Source: a virus. From it: 64,000 nt of DNA. How positions within the stretch are numbered: the stretch's first letter is position 1; each line of letters begins with the position of its first letter. A model generated the notes under the pieces. It did not search any database and was not told where the DNA came from. It saw only the letters and a list, made by a program, of their open reading frames with translations. Shown here piece after piece: positions 24,235 to 33,274 of this stretch. The DNA is taken from IMG/VR virus record IMGVR_UViG_3300032334_002567, positions 186,001-250,000 of that record; one strand, 5' to 3'. A program made the position numbers and the translations under genes.

Positions 24235-24765
24235 ATGGCATTAGAACAATGGGAGATTGATCTTAGAAATCAATTAAATGGAGTTCAAGGGACTGTTAGT
24301 TTGGAAACTCCCCAGGAAGTAGTTGTTGAGGAAGCGGTTGTTAAACAGACAAGTGATTTAGCTCTTTACTTTGCTTTGGGTTGTTTTTTACTAGTTGCTT
24401 CTCTTCTTCTTTTGGACTTTAAGACTAATTTTATTTCTAATCTTGTAAGAAAAGATAACATGGTGGAAATTAAAGTTGATGACGAAATTCTCGCAGGAGC
24501 TGCATCTAACTCAAATGCTGCTCCAAATCTAATTCTTGAGGAAATAGACTCTTTAAAGAAAAGGGTTAAATCACATGGAGATAAAATTTTTCTTTTAGGT
24601 GTAGTTTCAAATGAAAATTCAACTATTTCCAAATATAATGGCAATAAGAAAGAAATGATATCTATTAACAAAGATTGGACGCTTAGTAGAAAGCCTACTC
24701 ATTTGTCTTTCACACAAGAAGATATGACGTACTTAGACAGTCTTCAGGGCAAGTTTAAAAACTAG
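24235..24765 (+). CDS. Membrane-anchored protein, unknown function
   Basis: A 176-residue protein (MALEQWEIDLRNQLNG). Start at 24235 chosen for the strong AAGGAGG site; a TTG 42 bases upstream overlaps the HNH gene. One membrane helix at about residues 43-62 (YFALGCFLLVASLLLL) splits an N-terminal segment and a helical, Ser-rich C-terminal domain. Confidence 0.6.
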   Translation: MALEQWEIDLRNQLNGVQGTVSLETPQEVVVEEAVVKQTSDLALYFALGCFLLVASLLLLDFKTNFISNLVRKDNMVEIKVDDEILAGAASNSNAAPNLILEEIDSLKKRVKSHGDKIFLLGVVSNENSTISKYNGNKKEMISINKDWTLSRKPTHLSFTQEDMTYLDSLQGKFKN

Positions 24766-25451
24766 TATATATTATTTGGTGTGTAGCTGTAACCGTTTGA
24801 GCATATTATTTTCTCTATAACTTTTGTGATGCAGTATGCTGTTTCTGAGGCTATGGATTCTTCACTTCTTAATTCGTGAACAATTTCTATTTGCATAGAT
24901 TGAACCTTGGGTTCAAAATACCATTTTCTAAATAGTTGGTTCATATTGTTCTTACCCCAACCAGAAAACTTTCCTCCGCTAGACCCCTCGTAGACTTTTA
25001 CTCCTAGTCCTTCCATTAAGTGTATGAACATATTTTTTCTCCAAAGGTCACAACTGAGACTTTGTGGGTAGCCTTCTCCATAGCCAACTACCATATCCAT
25101 TTTAGGATCATTTGCTATTAGTCTATGTCGATTTGACATGCCATGTATATGAAACATACAAACTATTGAATTCTTTTGTATTAGTTTATCTTTATAGCGA
25201 ATTATTGGATCTAAGAATTCTTCTTTTACAACGTCTTCATGGCAATGATTTACATTATTACAATCTGCTTTGTCTTTCATGAAATCTACCGATACACCAC
25301 GTTCCCAACCCAAGTTGATTACAGCACAGGCTTTTAGGTTTTTTGCAACAATTTCCGCAATAAACGCTGTTTTTTCGTCATCACCGTCAAATCCATGTGG
25401 GGCCACTATTATGACCGGTGTGTTCCCAGATATAGTTCTTACTCTTTCCAT
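24762..25451 (-). CDS. N-formylglutamate amidohydrolase-like protein
   Basis: A 229-residue protein. VIIVAPHGFDGDDEKT, VCMFHIHGM and the closing SMQIEIVHELRS match, in order, the metal-binding PH and H-x-HG strands and the QLE(L/I) end motif of the N-formylglutamate amidohydrolase/deformylase superfamily. Members cleave formyl-Glu or related gamma-glutamyl amide bonds with zinc. A role in modifying cell-wall or small-molecule amides is possible. Identification is by motif order and is moderate. Confidence 0.6.
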   Translation of the reverse strand: MERVRTISGNTPVIIVAPHGFDGDDEKTAFIAEIVAKNLKACAVINLGWERGVSVDFMKDKADCNNVNHCHEDVVKEEFLDPIIRYKDKLIQKNSIVCMFHIHGMSNRHRLIANDPKMDMVVGYGEGYPQSLSCDLWRKNMFIHLMEGLGVKVYEGSSGGKFSGWGKNNMNQLFRKWYFEPKVQSMQIEIVHELRSEESIASETAYCITKVIEKIICSNGYSYTPNNIY

Positions 25452-25476
25452 AATAAAATTTTGCTTTCTTCTCCCA

Positions 25477-25483
25477 TATATAA
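25477..25483. promoter_or_regulatory. TATATAA element between divergent starts
   Basis: TATATAA in the 38-base gap between the leftward start at 25451 and a small rightward ORF at 25490. See the other TATATA elements. Confidence 0.35.
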
Positions 25484-25489
25484 GAGTCT

Positions 25490-25639
25490 ATGGGGCAAAA
25501 TCACAAATTAATTAGAATTAATCTCTCTGAGGCGTCACCCCAACAAGTTTCTGACTGGCTTTCTGCGATAAAAAAGCTACTGGCACAAAAAAAAGTATGG
25601 GTAAGAGCTAAAAAACCAAAATTAGCAAAATCCGTTTAA
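25490..25639 (+). CDS. Possible 49-residue basic peptide
   Basis: MGQNHKLIRINLSEASPQQ, ending in a Lys-rich tail (RAKKPKLAKSV). Helical and basic; weak ribosome-binding site. It sits at the TATATAA element like other small genes. Confidence 0.4.
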   Translation: MGQNHKLIRINLSEASPQQVSDWLSAIKKLLAQKKVWVRAKKPKLAKSV

Positions 25640-25739
25640 CCTATTGAGCATTTTTAAATTAGGTTTCATATTGCCAATTTCAATTTAGACCTAGACTAAT
25701 TTTAAGTTTGTCCAAATGCAAAATTTAGACGGCAAATTG

Positions 25740-25794
25740 ATTGTACCCTATAAGGGTGTTGACACTAGGATTGAAGGTGGTATGCTAGTGAAAT
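25740..25794 (+). promoter_or_regulatory. Promoter and conserved element before sigma factor 2
   Basis: The element at 25740-25761 (ATTGTACCCTATAAGGGTGT plus TG) is shared with 12761-12782; here ACCCTATAAGGGT is a palindrome. It is followed by TTGACA (25760-25765), a 16-bp spacer and TATGCT (25782-25787). AATTTAG-type words fill 25660-25735. Between 25640 and 25842 I see no gene. Confidence 0.6.
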
Positions 25795-25842
25795 CTAGTC
25801 CACTTCTAAAGCAAGGATGCACTTTAACCCGTTGGAGAACAA

Positions 25843-26859
25843 ATGCTAAAGAGCCAGATCAACCATCGTGACCTTTCCATCGAAGAAAAGCTGTCTTTGA
25901 AGCAAAAGCTTCTTGGTGTTACGGCTCTTTTGACGAAGTGGTCAGCATACTACCCAGACCATCCAATGACAGAATTGAAGAATGAAATTTTTCGTGGCGT
26001 GAAGAATCCTTTCGGCAAAATTCCAGAAGCCGAGCTTGAACAGTTTTGGCAAGATCAAAAAGTCATCATGGATTTTCAGACAAAGATACTCCCAGAATTT
26101 GGAGTGACTGCCGAGATTGCTTTGTTAGAGTCATTCATGAAGGCTTGCTACAAAGAAGCAAGACGATGGGCCAGGCGTGTTTCCTCTTCATTGAATCTAA
26201 TTTTTGAAGATGCTTTTGAAGACTTGTTGCAAGACGCCTACAAATCTGTTCTTAGTTCGATGTATTATTTCACAGAATCTGACAAAGAAGTTTCTACCTA
26301 TGTGATTGGGTCTTTAAGAAAAAGTTTAGAGAGAGCCACCAGATACGATTACTGTAAACTTTCTCCAGTAAACCCAGACGATTTAAAGTTGCTTTACACA
26401 TACAACAAAGAAAGCATGGCAGAGGGCAGGACTTTTGAAGAAATTGTTTCAATAATGGGACTGAGTGAAGAACAGGTCGCAATTTTGTCCGATGTAATTC
26501 GTCCCGTAAAAAGGGAAGCAATCGTAACAAGCCATGACAAGGAAGTTAGAACGCTTGAACTTGTGCCATGCAAGAGAAACGATTCAGAAAGTGAATGTCT
26601 TGAGACCTTTTCTTTAATTAAGAGTTTTCTAGACCCTTCGTATGATAGTGTTTTGAATTTGACTGAAGAAGAAAAGAAGGTAATCAGGGCTGGTATGGAT
26701 AACAATTTTGCTAGAGGCTGGCAGTCTAGCTTTGCTGCTACTTCCTTGAGTCCCAACACAGGCAGACCTTATACCCGTCAAAGAGTTGGACAGTTGTTTG
26801 ATTCTGCGTCCTCAAAAATCAAGCCCTTGCTGCTTCAGAAGGCTAGAGGTGTTGCATGA
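25843..26859 (+). CDS. Divergent sigma70-family factor, factor 2
   Basis: A 338-residue protein. Region 2 is suggested by KACYKEARRWARRV...FEDLLQDAYKSVLSSMYYFTESDKEVSTYVIGSLRKSLERA (about 105-165), parallel to the FSTYATW region of factor 1. The C-terminus has a region-4 helix-turn-helix, TGRPYTRQRVGQLFDSASSKIKPLL (about 308-332), with the usual R-x-RV-GQL spacing. An internal helix-turn-helix-like segment (FEEIVSIMGLSEEQVAIL) may be region 3. More diverged than factor 1. GGAGAA precedes the ATG. Confidence 0.78.
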   Translation: MLKSQINHRDLSIEEKLSLKQKLLGVTALLTKWSAYYPDHPMTELKNEIFRGVKNPFGKIPEAELEQFWQDQKVIMDFQTKILPEFGVTAEIALLESFMKACYKEARRWARRVSSSLNLIFEDAFEDLLQDAYKSVLSSMYYFTESDKEVSTYVIGSLRKSLERATRYDYCKLSPVNPDDLKLLYTYNKESMAEGRTFEEIVSIMGLSEEQVAILSDVIRPVKREAIVTSHDKEVRTLELVPCKRNDSESECLETFSLIKSFLDPSYDSVLNLTEEEKKVIRAGMDNNFARGWQSSFAATSLSPNTGRPYTRQRVGQLFDSASSKIKPLLLQKARGVA

Positions 26860-27719
26860 ACAATATTGATGTAGCAAAACAATTCCGTGATTTAAATTAT
26901 AACGGTAAAAATCAGTTGGTTAAAGATTTTATCAATAGTAGAGAGCAACTAGGAAAAAACGAATTTAGACTTAGCAAGAGCGTTTTCAACCCAGTTGTTG
27001 TTGCAAAAAGTAAAGAAGATGAGATTTTAAGCATCGTTTCTGCTCCCAATTGTGATAAAAGAGAGGCACTATATGCAGCAGAAGTTTTAAATTTGCTTTT
27101 CAATCCAGATGGCTTGATCCTTTTTTTTGATGGCAATATTAAAAATGGACCTTTGTTGCAAAAAGAGTGCATCATTTCTTGTGAGTGCAACAAGGACTGT
27201 GCAACGAGAGTCGAAATTCTGCCTTATAACTTTAGTCAAGGAAACATTGAATGGGGTGAAATCCCAGACAATACAGTTCAAGGTGCCGGTGGTGCCATTG
27301 TAGATCACCTTAAAAAGACAATGAAGGTAAAGAGAGATCCCAAACCCCTTCACTTTTGCAAGGCGGCTTTTTCTAACTTAGCTTCTATGGGGTTTTTTGT
27401 CGAAGAATTTATTTCCAGAAAAGAATATAAAGACAAAAAAGCATACTTTAATTCTAAGGCTTTTATTGAAGAGGCGGAACAACTTGGTGTGCCAAGTTCA
27501 GCTATGTCTTGTTTACAGATTGCTTTTGATAACTTGGGAACAACAATGTTCAGAGATTTGCTTGAAAAAGCAATGCAGTCTTGTCCACAAATTACACAGG
27601 CTTTTAAAGTTGATCCGGGTCAAGAAAGATTGTTTGCTTGCTTTGTGGAAAAGAAGATATTTGATTGCGACTATACTGATTACGTTTCTTACGCCAACGA
27701 TTGCTATAAGTGGAATTAG
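26856..27719 (+). CDS. Protein of unknown function
   Basis: A 287-residue protein, coupled to sigma factor 2 by ATGA. Mostly helical with a Cys-rich centre (CIISCECNKDCATRVEIL) that could bind a metal. No family recognised. Co-expression with a sigma factor and SNF2 helicase suggests an early regulatory or DNA function. Confidence 0.6.
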   Translation: MNNIDVAKQFRDLNYNGKNQLVKDFINSREQLGKNEFRLSKSVFNPVVVAKSKEDEILSIVSAPNCDKREALYAAEVLNLLFNPDGLILFFDGNIKNGPLLQKECIISCECNKDCATRVEILPYNFSQGNIEWGEIPDNTVQGAGGAIVDHLKKTMKVKRDPKPLHFCKAAFSNLASMGFFVEEFISRKEYKDKKAYFNSKAFIEEAEQLGVPSSAMSCLQIAFDNLGTTMFRDLLEKAMQSCPQITQAFKVDPGQERLFACFVEKKIFDCDYTDYVSYANDCYKWN

Positions 27720-27731
27720 AGGAGAATAACA

Positions 27732-29870
27732 ATGTCTGTTTTCGTTAATCGGTATCCTTCTACTTGTTCAAATAAGGCTTGTGGTCAAGCTTTTGGAATT
27801 GGGCAGGGATACGTTCAAAAGACTAATGGCTCTTACATTCCTTGGTGCAAAAACTGTGTGCCAGAAAAAATTGGGCCTTCTAAATCTACTGCATCTACCG
27901 CTAGAAGAGAACTCACAGAAGATTTCAAAATCTTTATGCCCTATGAGCCAGAAAATATTCTTTTAGTTAAGTCGCTTCCTAAAGCCAAATGGAATCCAAC
28001 CGATAAGTTTTGGAGCGTTAGTAGTGACTTAGCAGACAGAAGGCGTATTCTGGAGGTTGCTAACTTAATTGGTTTAGATGTTCCTTCGGGCTTGAAATTG
28101 CCAGAGGAAGAAAAGCCTAAGCTGGAATTCGATACCAGTGAACTGTACCCCTTTCAAATTGAAGGCTCGACGTTTTGTCTTCAAAAGGGCAAATGTCTCT
28201 TAGGAGATGAAATGGGCCTTGGAAAGAGTGTGCAAGCACTTATGGCTCTTTCCAATAATAGCCCCGCTATGATCATCTGTAGGGCTGGTCTAAAGTATAA
28301 TTGGCTTGATGAAATCAAGCGATGGAGGCCGGATTTAAAGCCCGTTGTTATTTCTGGTAAGGATAATTTTTGCTGGCCCGAAAATGGCGAGATTATCATT
28401 ATTAATCACGACATTCTTCCCAAAGAATTTCAGTGTCCTACAAAGATCAGGGGAGAGATTAAGGGTGCTTATATGGATCGTGTTAAAACCTTTAGGAAAG
28501 AACTAAAGGTAATGAATTCAAAGGCTTGTGAAGTCGAGCTTATTGTAGATGAAGCACACGATTTTAAGACTTATTCTTCCCAAAGAAGCAAAAAGGTCAA
28601 AGAAATTTGCCGTATGGTTAAAAAGGTTATCGGTTTAACTGGTTCACCTTTGACTAATCGTCCGTCCGACCTTTATGGTGTGTTTGACACTTTAGGATTG
28701 GCGGGGGAAACCTTTGGCACTTTTGATAGATTCAAGACTTTATTTAACGCCAGAGACGAAGTCGTTAACCGTCACGGCCAAACTGCCACTGTTTGGGGCT
28801 TGCCAAATCCTATTGTTCCCGAGCTTCTCAAGCGTGTAATGCTTAGAAGGCTTAGAAAAGATGTTTTGCCTGATCTTCCTTCTAAGACTTATACCAATCT
28901 TTTTGTTGATTTAGGCTCTAAGCTTAAAAAGCAAATGGATGGTTTGTGGGAAGATTGGAAAGACTTGATGGAGCAAAAAGGCGAACTTCCTCCTTTTACA
29001 TGTTTTAGTGCAATAAGGAAAGAAATAGCTACTAGTAGAGTTGATGCTATGCTTGAATATGTTGAGGATGCCGAAGACCAGCAAATTCCTTTGGTGGTCT
29101 TTAGTGCTCATCTTGCTCCTCTAGATGCATTGTTGACTAGACCGGGTTGGGCTGTAATTAGTGGAGATACTCCGCCCGAAGTTAGACAAGAAATTGTCAG
29201 AAGCTTTCAGAATAATAAACTCAAGGGTGTTGGAGTAAGCATCCGAGCCGGTGGCGTTGGTATTACCTTGACTAATGCTTGGAAGGTTCTTTTTGTTGAT
29301 TTAGATTGGACCCCTGCGGCTAATTGGCAGGCAGAGGATAGAGTAGCTCGTATTGGGCAAAAGTCTAACAAGGTGGAAATTGTTAGGATGGTAAGCAATC
29401 ACGTTCTTGATCTTCACGTTCATGAACTTCTTGCCCAAAAAATAAAGGTAATTCAGGATTCAATTGACGGTAATATTCAAGGCAAGAAAGTCATAAGCAA
29501 TGTTGAAACAGACGAACAGTTTGAAAACAGAATCAAGGCCGTTGTTGAAAAACAGCAACAGTTTGAAAAAAATCTTGCTAAAACAAAAGTGCAAGAAATC
29601 TATAAAAGAGAAAAAGAAAAGTCTTGTCCTGTTGTTCTTAATGAAAAAATTATAGAATCCACTAGAAAAGCATTTAATCATATGCTTTCTGTTTGTGACG
29701 GGGCAGTTTCTGAGGACGATATTGGTTTTAACAAGCCTGATTCTGCCATTGCACATTGGGTTCTTTCTGCCGGTTTGGAGACTGATGAAGAGTTACAAAC
29801 CGCTCATTTCATTCTGAGTCGTTACAAAAGGCAGCTTAAAACCAAGTTTCCGGCCTTATTCCGAAGTTAA
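27732..29870 (+). CDS. SNF2-family helicase/ATPase (SMARCAL1/HARP-like)
   Basis: A 712-residue Swi2/Snf2 ATPase. N-terminal zinc module (CSNKACG...CKNC, about 12-42), then a HARP-like substrate domain (FKIFMPYEPENILLVKSLP...WNPTDKFWSV, 65-96). Helicase motifs: I GDEMGLGKS (158-166), II DEAH (273-276), III LTGSPLTN, IV LVVFSAHL, V GVSIRAGGVGITLT, and VI EDRVARIGQKS. These enzymes remodel DNA or protein-DNA complexes and can anneal or reverse forks. The charged C-terminal 150 residues are unassigned. GAGGAG site. Confidence 0.93.
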   Translation: MSVFVNRYPSTCSNKACGQAFGIGQGYVQKTNGSYIPWCKNCVPEKIGPSKSTASTARRELTEDFKIFMPYEPENILLVKSLPKAKWNPTDKFWSVSSDLADRRRILEVANLIGLDVPSGLKLPEEEKPKLEFDTSELYPFQIEGSTFCLQKGKCLLGDEMGLGKSVQALMALSNNSPAMIICRAGLKYNWLDEIKRWRPDLKPVVISGKDNFCWPENGEIIIINHDILPKEFQCPTKIRGEIKGAYMDRVKTFRKELKVMNSKACEVELIVDEAHDFKTYSSQRSKKVKEICRMVKKVIGLTGSPLTNRPSDLYGVFDTLGLAGETFGTFDRFKTLFNARDEVVNRHGQTATVWGLPNPIVPELLKRVMLRRLRKDVLPDLPSKTYTNLFVDLGSKLKKQMDGLWEDWKDLMEQKGELPPFTCFSAIRKEIATSRVDAMLEYVEDAEDQQIPLVVFSAHLAPLDALLTRPGWAVISGDTPPEVRQEIVRSFQNNKLKGVGVSIRAGGVGITLTNAWKVLFVDLDWTPAANWQAEDRVARIGQKSNKVEIVRMVSNHVLDLHVHELLAQKIKVIQDSIDGNIQGKKVISNVETDEQFENRIKAVVEKQQQFEKNLAKTKVQEIYKREKEKSCPVVLNEKIIESTRKAFNHMLSVCDGAVSEDDIGFNKPDSAIAHWVLSAGLETDEELQTAHFILSRYKRQLKTKFPALFRS

Positions 29871-29895
29871 ACCCGCTGATTTAAGCCATTTCCTG

Positions 29896-29923
29896 TTTAC
29901 AAGCTACTCTTTCAAGCTATAAT
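29896..29923 (+). promoter_or_regulatory. Strong sigma70-like promoter
   Basis: TTTACA (29896-29901), 16-bp spacer, perfect TATAAT (29918-29923), 35 bases before the 29958 start. It drives the run of small genes ending with RNA ligase. Confidence 0.75.
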
Positions 29924-29957
29924 GTTAAGTGTCAGCTTTGTAGCTTTTGGAGGAATT

Positions 29958-30272
29958 ATGGCTGCTATTTCAAATTTAGAAAATGGGTTTGTTTCGATGA
30001 TTTCTGCAACAAAATATCTCACGCAGGAACAACTGAAGAAGGCAAAAAATGTATTGCTTTTAGATAAGAAGTTTAATGAAACTCCATATAGCTTTGCCTA
30101 TTTATGGCGCATGTTCAATCAAGACCCGCCTGAGCCTCCTTATGACTATTACTTTGAATCTCAAGATGAGGCTGTTGATTTTGCTGAACGGGCAATGGAA
30201 AAGTACAACATTACTTGTGAAATTGATCCGGTTGAATCAAGGAAGTGGAAGCTAGTTAGCAAGCAATATTAA
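29958..30272 (+). CDS. Small protein, unknown function
   Basis: A 104-residue protein (MAAISNLENGFVSMISATKY) with TTGGAGGA at good spacing. C-terminal half EAVDFAERAMEKYNITCEI looks like a small alpha/beta domain. First gene after the strong promoter. Confidence 0.65.
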   Translation: MAAISNLENGFVSMISATKYLTQEQLKKAKNVLLLDKKFNETPYSFAYLWRMFNQDPPEPPYDYYFESQDEAVDFAERAMEKYNITCEIDPVESRKWKLVSKQY

Positions 30273-30281
30273 GGTGCAACA

Positions 30282-30812
30282 ATGACAATTACTCGGAATA
30301 AGCATTTCTCAGAAAGAAGAGTTGAATTTGCTTTGCTGACTCGGCAAGGTTGGAGTATGTCGAAAATAGCTAAAAAGTACAATATTTCACGGCAAGCAGT
30401 ATCTTTGTCTTTGAAAAAAGCGGCTATTGAAGGTGAAGTGGTCTACAAGTGTAAAGCATGTAAAAACGATGCAACAAACTATATTATTGTTAGAAGAAAG
30501 AAACCTTCTGCTTGTTGTGAATGCGGCAAAGAGTTTTTTGTAGCCAACAAAAAGACTAAGACTTGTAGTCCTGAATGTCTTAAAAAGCTTAGAGAAAAAA
30601 CTCTTTATGGCGGTGAGTGGAGTAGAGCAGAATTCATTGAATTGGACTGCAAAGGCTGCGGGCAGAGTTTTAAAAGGTCGAAATACATTTTTAGTGTAAC
30701 CTCTAAATGTAAAAAGAATAAAGATCATAATTACTGTAGCAGAAAATGCTACCACCATTCTAAGAGATGGCCAAATAAATTGCCAGAATTAATTCTATAT
30801 GGAAAATATTGA
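30282..30812 (+). CDS. HTH and zinc-finger protein
   Basis: A 176-residue protein. The N-terminal helix-turn-helix is FALLTRQGWSMSKIAKKYNISRQAVSLSLKKA (about 16-47). Three CxxC-type zinc modules follow: CKACK, CCECGKEF...TCSPEC, and CKGCGQSF...YCSRKCYHH. This suggests a DNA-binding regulator or a nuclease-associated zinc protein. Overlaps the next gene. Confidence 0.72.
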   Translation: MTITRNKHFSERRVEFALLTRQGWSMSKIAKKYNISRQAVSLSLKKAAIEGEVVYKCKACKNDATNYIIVRRKKPSACCECGKEFFVANKKTKTCSPECLKKLREKTLYGGEWSRAEFIELDCKGCGQSFKRSKYIFSVTSKCKKNKDHNYCSRKCYHHSKRWPNKLPELILYGKY

Positions 30813-31230
30813 TTATTACCAAAAGATGGGTATAAACTCTGTTAAACCTTTTAAAAAGAATGACAGATGGGTTTTTAAAGCGGACAATGGAATGGTTTAT
30901 GACATGGCTCCCGCACAAGCAACAGAAGCAATTCTAGACCCACTAGTAATAGGTGCAGATCGACTAATTGCTGTGGGTTGCAAACTAAAAGGAATCAGGA
31001 ACCCAGAGAATGGGTTTTTGCTGTTGTTTTCTAAAGACTATTTCCCAAATGCTGATGTAAAGTTTACTCTCTCCGAACCAAAGTTTACAGGTTGGGTCTA
31101 TACGGTAGAAGAGCTTAATTTAAAAGGAATTCCCGTTGGCCAAGCAGCATGGGTATGTCCGTACATTACTCAATTTTATTCACAACCACCACAACATGTA
31201 TACCTCAGAATTGAAGAGCTAGAATCATGA
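30799..31230 (+). CDS. DUF6717-like protein
   Basis: A 143-residue protein. RWVFKADNGMVYDM, LVIGADRLI, ENGFLLLFSKDYFPN and AAWVCPYITQFYSQPP match in order the pattern I recall for DUF6717 (a W-V-F-D opening, a GFRLLFS strand, and a WLCPAL...Y end). Function unknown. Starts inside the previous gene's end and is coupled to the next by ATGA. Confidence 0.65.
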   Translation: MENIDYYQKMGINSVKPFKKNDRWVFKADNGMVYDMAPAQATEAILDPLVIGADRLIAVGCKLKGIRNPENGFLLLFSKDYFPNADVKFTLSEPKFTGWVYTVEELNLKGIPVGQAAWVCPYITQFYSQPPQHVYLRIEELES

Positions 31231-31430
31231 AGTTTCAAATTACGGTAGAAATCTTTAATGAAAAAAAGAACAGAAATGTGACAACTAAAGATTTAAAGCC
31301 TTTTGGCACAATTTCTTTCGTTAAAGGACTAACTAAAGCATTAAAGAAATCAATTAAGGCAAGTTGTTGGCCTTTTGATGCCAAAATTCATGTAAGCGTA
31401 TTAGATAAGCCAAAGCAAAAACAATCATGA
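31227..31430 (+). CDS. Small basic protein, unknown function
   Basis: A 67-residue, Lys-rich protein (MKFQITVEIFNEKKNRN). ATGA overlaps on both sides place it firmly in the operon. Confidence 0.6.
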   Translation: MKFQITVEIFNEKKNRNVTTKDLKPFGTISFVKGLTKALKKSIKASCWPFDAKIHVSVLDKPKQKQS

Positions 31431-31759
31431 AACAAGACAAATACATCACAGATTTTTTAATGTGCTTTTTTATGTTGATATTAGGCATATTGAGATTTTT
31501 GGATGACGATGTTATTGGCCTTACTGTATTTGTTTCATTGGCTTCTTTATTCTTTTTTTCTTCTTATTCATCTTGGTACACAGAAGAGTACGGTTCTCAG
31601 TCCAAAAAGGTGCAAGAGAACAGGACAAAAATTTTTAAATCGCTTTCAACTCCTAGAATAGAAACAAAAATAGAGAGCAACTCCAATATCACTACTTTAA
31701 TTGTCCCCTCTTTAGAGTTCTATAAGGAACAACAGAACAAGCAAAATAAGCTAAAATGA
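31427..31759 (+). CDS. Small two-helix membrane protein
   Basis: A 110-residue protein with two membrane helices (about 10-28 and 33-50, FLMCFFMLILGILRF and LTVFVSLASLFFFSS) and a charged cytoplasmic tail. ATGA overlaps on both sides. Confidence 0.6.
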   Translation: MKQDKYITDFLMCFFMLILGILRFLDDDVIGLTVFVSLASLFFFSSYSSWYTEEYGSQSKKVQENRTKIFKSLSTPRIETKIESNSNITTLIVPSLEFYKEQQNKQNKLK

Positions 31760-32082
31760 TGATTTTTCTTATAGAAGATGAAGGTTTTACTGGAAAGTAC
31801 ATTCTTTTAAAAGAAGAAGGTGATCTTTGTGTTGTTCAAGAACTGAAATTAAGCGGCCAATGTGGAGAGCCTTTCCAGATAAGCAGGTCTCTTTTGGTAG
31901 AGCATAAAGCTTCTTTGCCGTGGCTAGCAGCTTTATCCGTATGGAAACTCACTAATAGTTCAACAAACCAAGAAGAAAAGTACAAAGACAAAGTTGTTAG
32001 TTTATTGGCACAAAAGTATAAAATGTCTTTTGAAGAAATGAATGAACTAATTGATGAGCTAAGAGAAGTAGACATTATCTGA
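31756..32082 (+). CDS. Small protein, unknown function
   Basis: A 108-residue protein with a beta-rich N-terminus (EGFTGKYILLKEEGDLCVV) and a helical C-terminus. Overlaps the RNA ligase start (TGATG). No family recognised. Confidence 0.6.
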   Translation: MMIFLIEDEGFTGKYILLKEEGDLCVVQELKLSGQCGEPFQISRSLLVEHKASLPWLAALSVWKLTNSSTNQEEKYKDKVVSLLAQKYKMSFEEMNELIDELREVDII

Positions 32083-33086
32083 TGATAGATTCTCTGAACA
32101 ATTATTGCGAGATGGGCCTACTTCACAAACAAGCCCATCCAACACTGCCTCTTTTTATTTGGAACTATACGCCAAAAGTTCAATATGAGAGGCTTTGGGA
32201 TTCGATAACTTTAAGTTGTCGAGGTCTAGTTACAGATCATCAAGGCAACGTTGTTGCAAAAAGCTTTGATAAGTTTTTTAACTTAGAAGAGCTTTCTTCT
32301 TTTGAAATTCCTGTGGAGCCTTTTGAGGTCTATGAAAAATTAGATGGTTCTTTGATTATTGTTTTTTGGTATCTAGGGCAGATCGTTGTTGCTTCAAGAG
32401 GCTCTTTTGATAGCGATCATGCCTTAGAAGCAAAAAGCATACTTGATGCATATGATCTTGATAAACTCGATAAATCCAAGATTTATTGTGGAGAACTAAT
32501 TGTACCTTGGAACAGAATTGTAGTCGGCTATGGAAACAAAAGATCTGTTGTTTTTCTAGCAAAGTTTGATACTGCTGGCAATGAATATCCAATAGACGAT
32601 TACAAGCAATATGGTTTTGAAGTAGTTAAAAAATTAGATCTATCAAACTTAGATCTATCTAAATTAAAACAACAAATAAGAGATGATGAAGAAGGCTATG
32701 TTATCAAGTTTAAGTCAGGTAAAAGATTAAAAATAAAAGGACAAGAATATATCAGATTACATAAGATAGTAACAGGAATTTCTAGTGTAGTTATATGGGA
32801 AAACATGATGAGTAATATCCCTATTGATGCTATTCTGGAAGAACTTCCAGATGAATTTTATAACTGGGCAAAAGACGTTCAAAGAAATCTTCAAGACAGA
32901 TACAACTTGATTCTTGAAGAGTCAACTAAAGTTTATCGTGAGTTCGAAACTAGAAAAGAGACTGCTCTTTATTTTCTTGAACAAAAATACCCTCAAGTTC
33001 TTTTTTCTATTCTAAATAAAAAAGACCCTAGCAAGTTAATATGGAAGTTAATTAGACCTGAGTACAAGACACCCTTTGGTGAATAA
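32082..33086 (+). CDS. T4 Rnl1-like RNA ligase
   Basis: A 334-residue RNA ligase. The nucleotidyl-transfer motif I is EKLDGS (85-90) with K86 as the AMP-accepting lysine. Upstream SCRGLVTD...VVAKSFDKFFNLEE is the Rnl1-type N-terminal signature. Later come motif III-like YCGELIVPWNRIV, motif IV EEGYVIKF (about 205) and motif V RLKIKG. Rnl1 joins 5'-phosphate and 3'-hydroxyl RNA ends and repairs tRNAs cut by host anticodon nucleases. A P-loop kinase (41417) could supply end healing. Confidence 0.9.
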   Translation: MIDSLNNYCEMGLLHKQAHPTLPLFIWNYTPKVQYERLWDSITLSCRGLVTDHQGNVVAKSFDKFFNLEELSSFEIPVEPFEVYEKLDGSLIIVFWYLGQIVVASRGSFDSDHALEAKSILDAYDLDKLDKSKIYCGELIVPWNRIVVGYGNKRSVVFLAKFDTAGNEYPIDDYKQYGFEVVKKLDLSNLDLSKLKQQIRDDEEGYVIKFKSGKRLKIKGQEYIRLHKIVTGISSVVIWENMMSNIPIDAILEELPDEFYNWAKDVQRNLQDRYNLILEESTKVYREFETRKETALYFLEQKYPQVLFSILNKKDPSKLIWKLIRPEYKTPFGE

Positions 33087-33087
33087 A

Positions 33088-33261
33088 TTAGCTCTTTTTT
33101 CCGTCTTTTTTCTTCCACTCTTCTAGCTTATTTTTCGTAAAAAAAGCTGCGATTCCACTAATTATTCCGCCAATTATGCTCTGTGCTACCAATAAAATAA
33201 TTGTACACAAAGAAAAAGAGGTGATAATAGCAGTACCTATAAAAGACTTCTTTTTCTTCAT
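33088..33261 (-). CDS. Small two-helix membrane protein
   Basis: A 57-residue protein (MKKKKSFIGTAIITSFSL) with two membrane helices and a charged C-terminus (KKDGKKS). Divergent from the metallopeptidase gene across only 13 bases containing TATATA. No ribosome-binding site. Confidence 0.5.
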   Translation of the reverse strand: MKKKKSFIGTAIITSFSLCTIILLVAQSIIGGIISGIAAFFTKNKLEEWKKKDGKKS

Positions 33262-33265
33262 GCTG

Positions 33266-33271
33266 TATATA
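33266..33271. promoter_or_regulatory. TATATA element between divergent starts
   Basis: The whole 13-base gap between start codons at 33261 (-) and 33275 (+) is GCTGTATATAGCC, nearly palindromic with flanking CATG/CATG. Best read as a bidirectional promoter of leaderless or near-leaderless mRNAs. Confidence 0.4.
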
Positions 33272-33274
33272 GCC

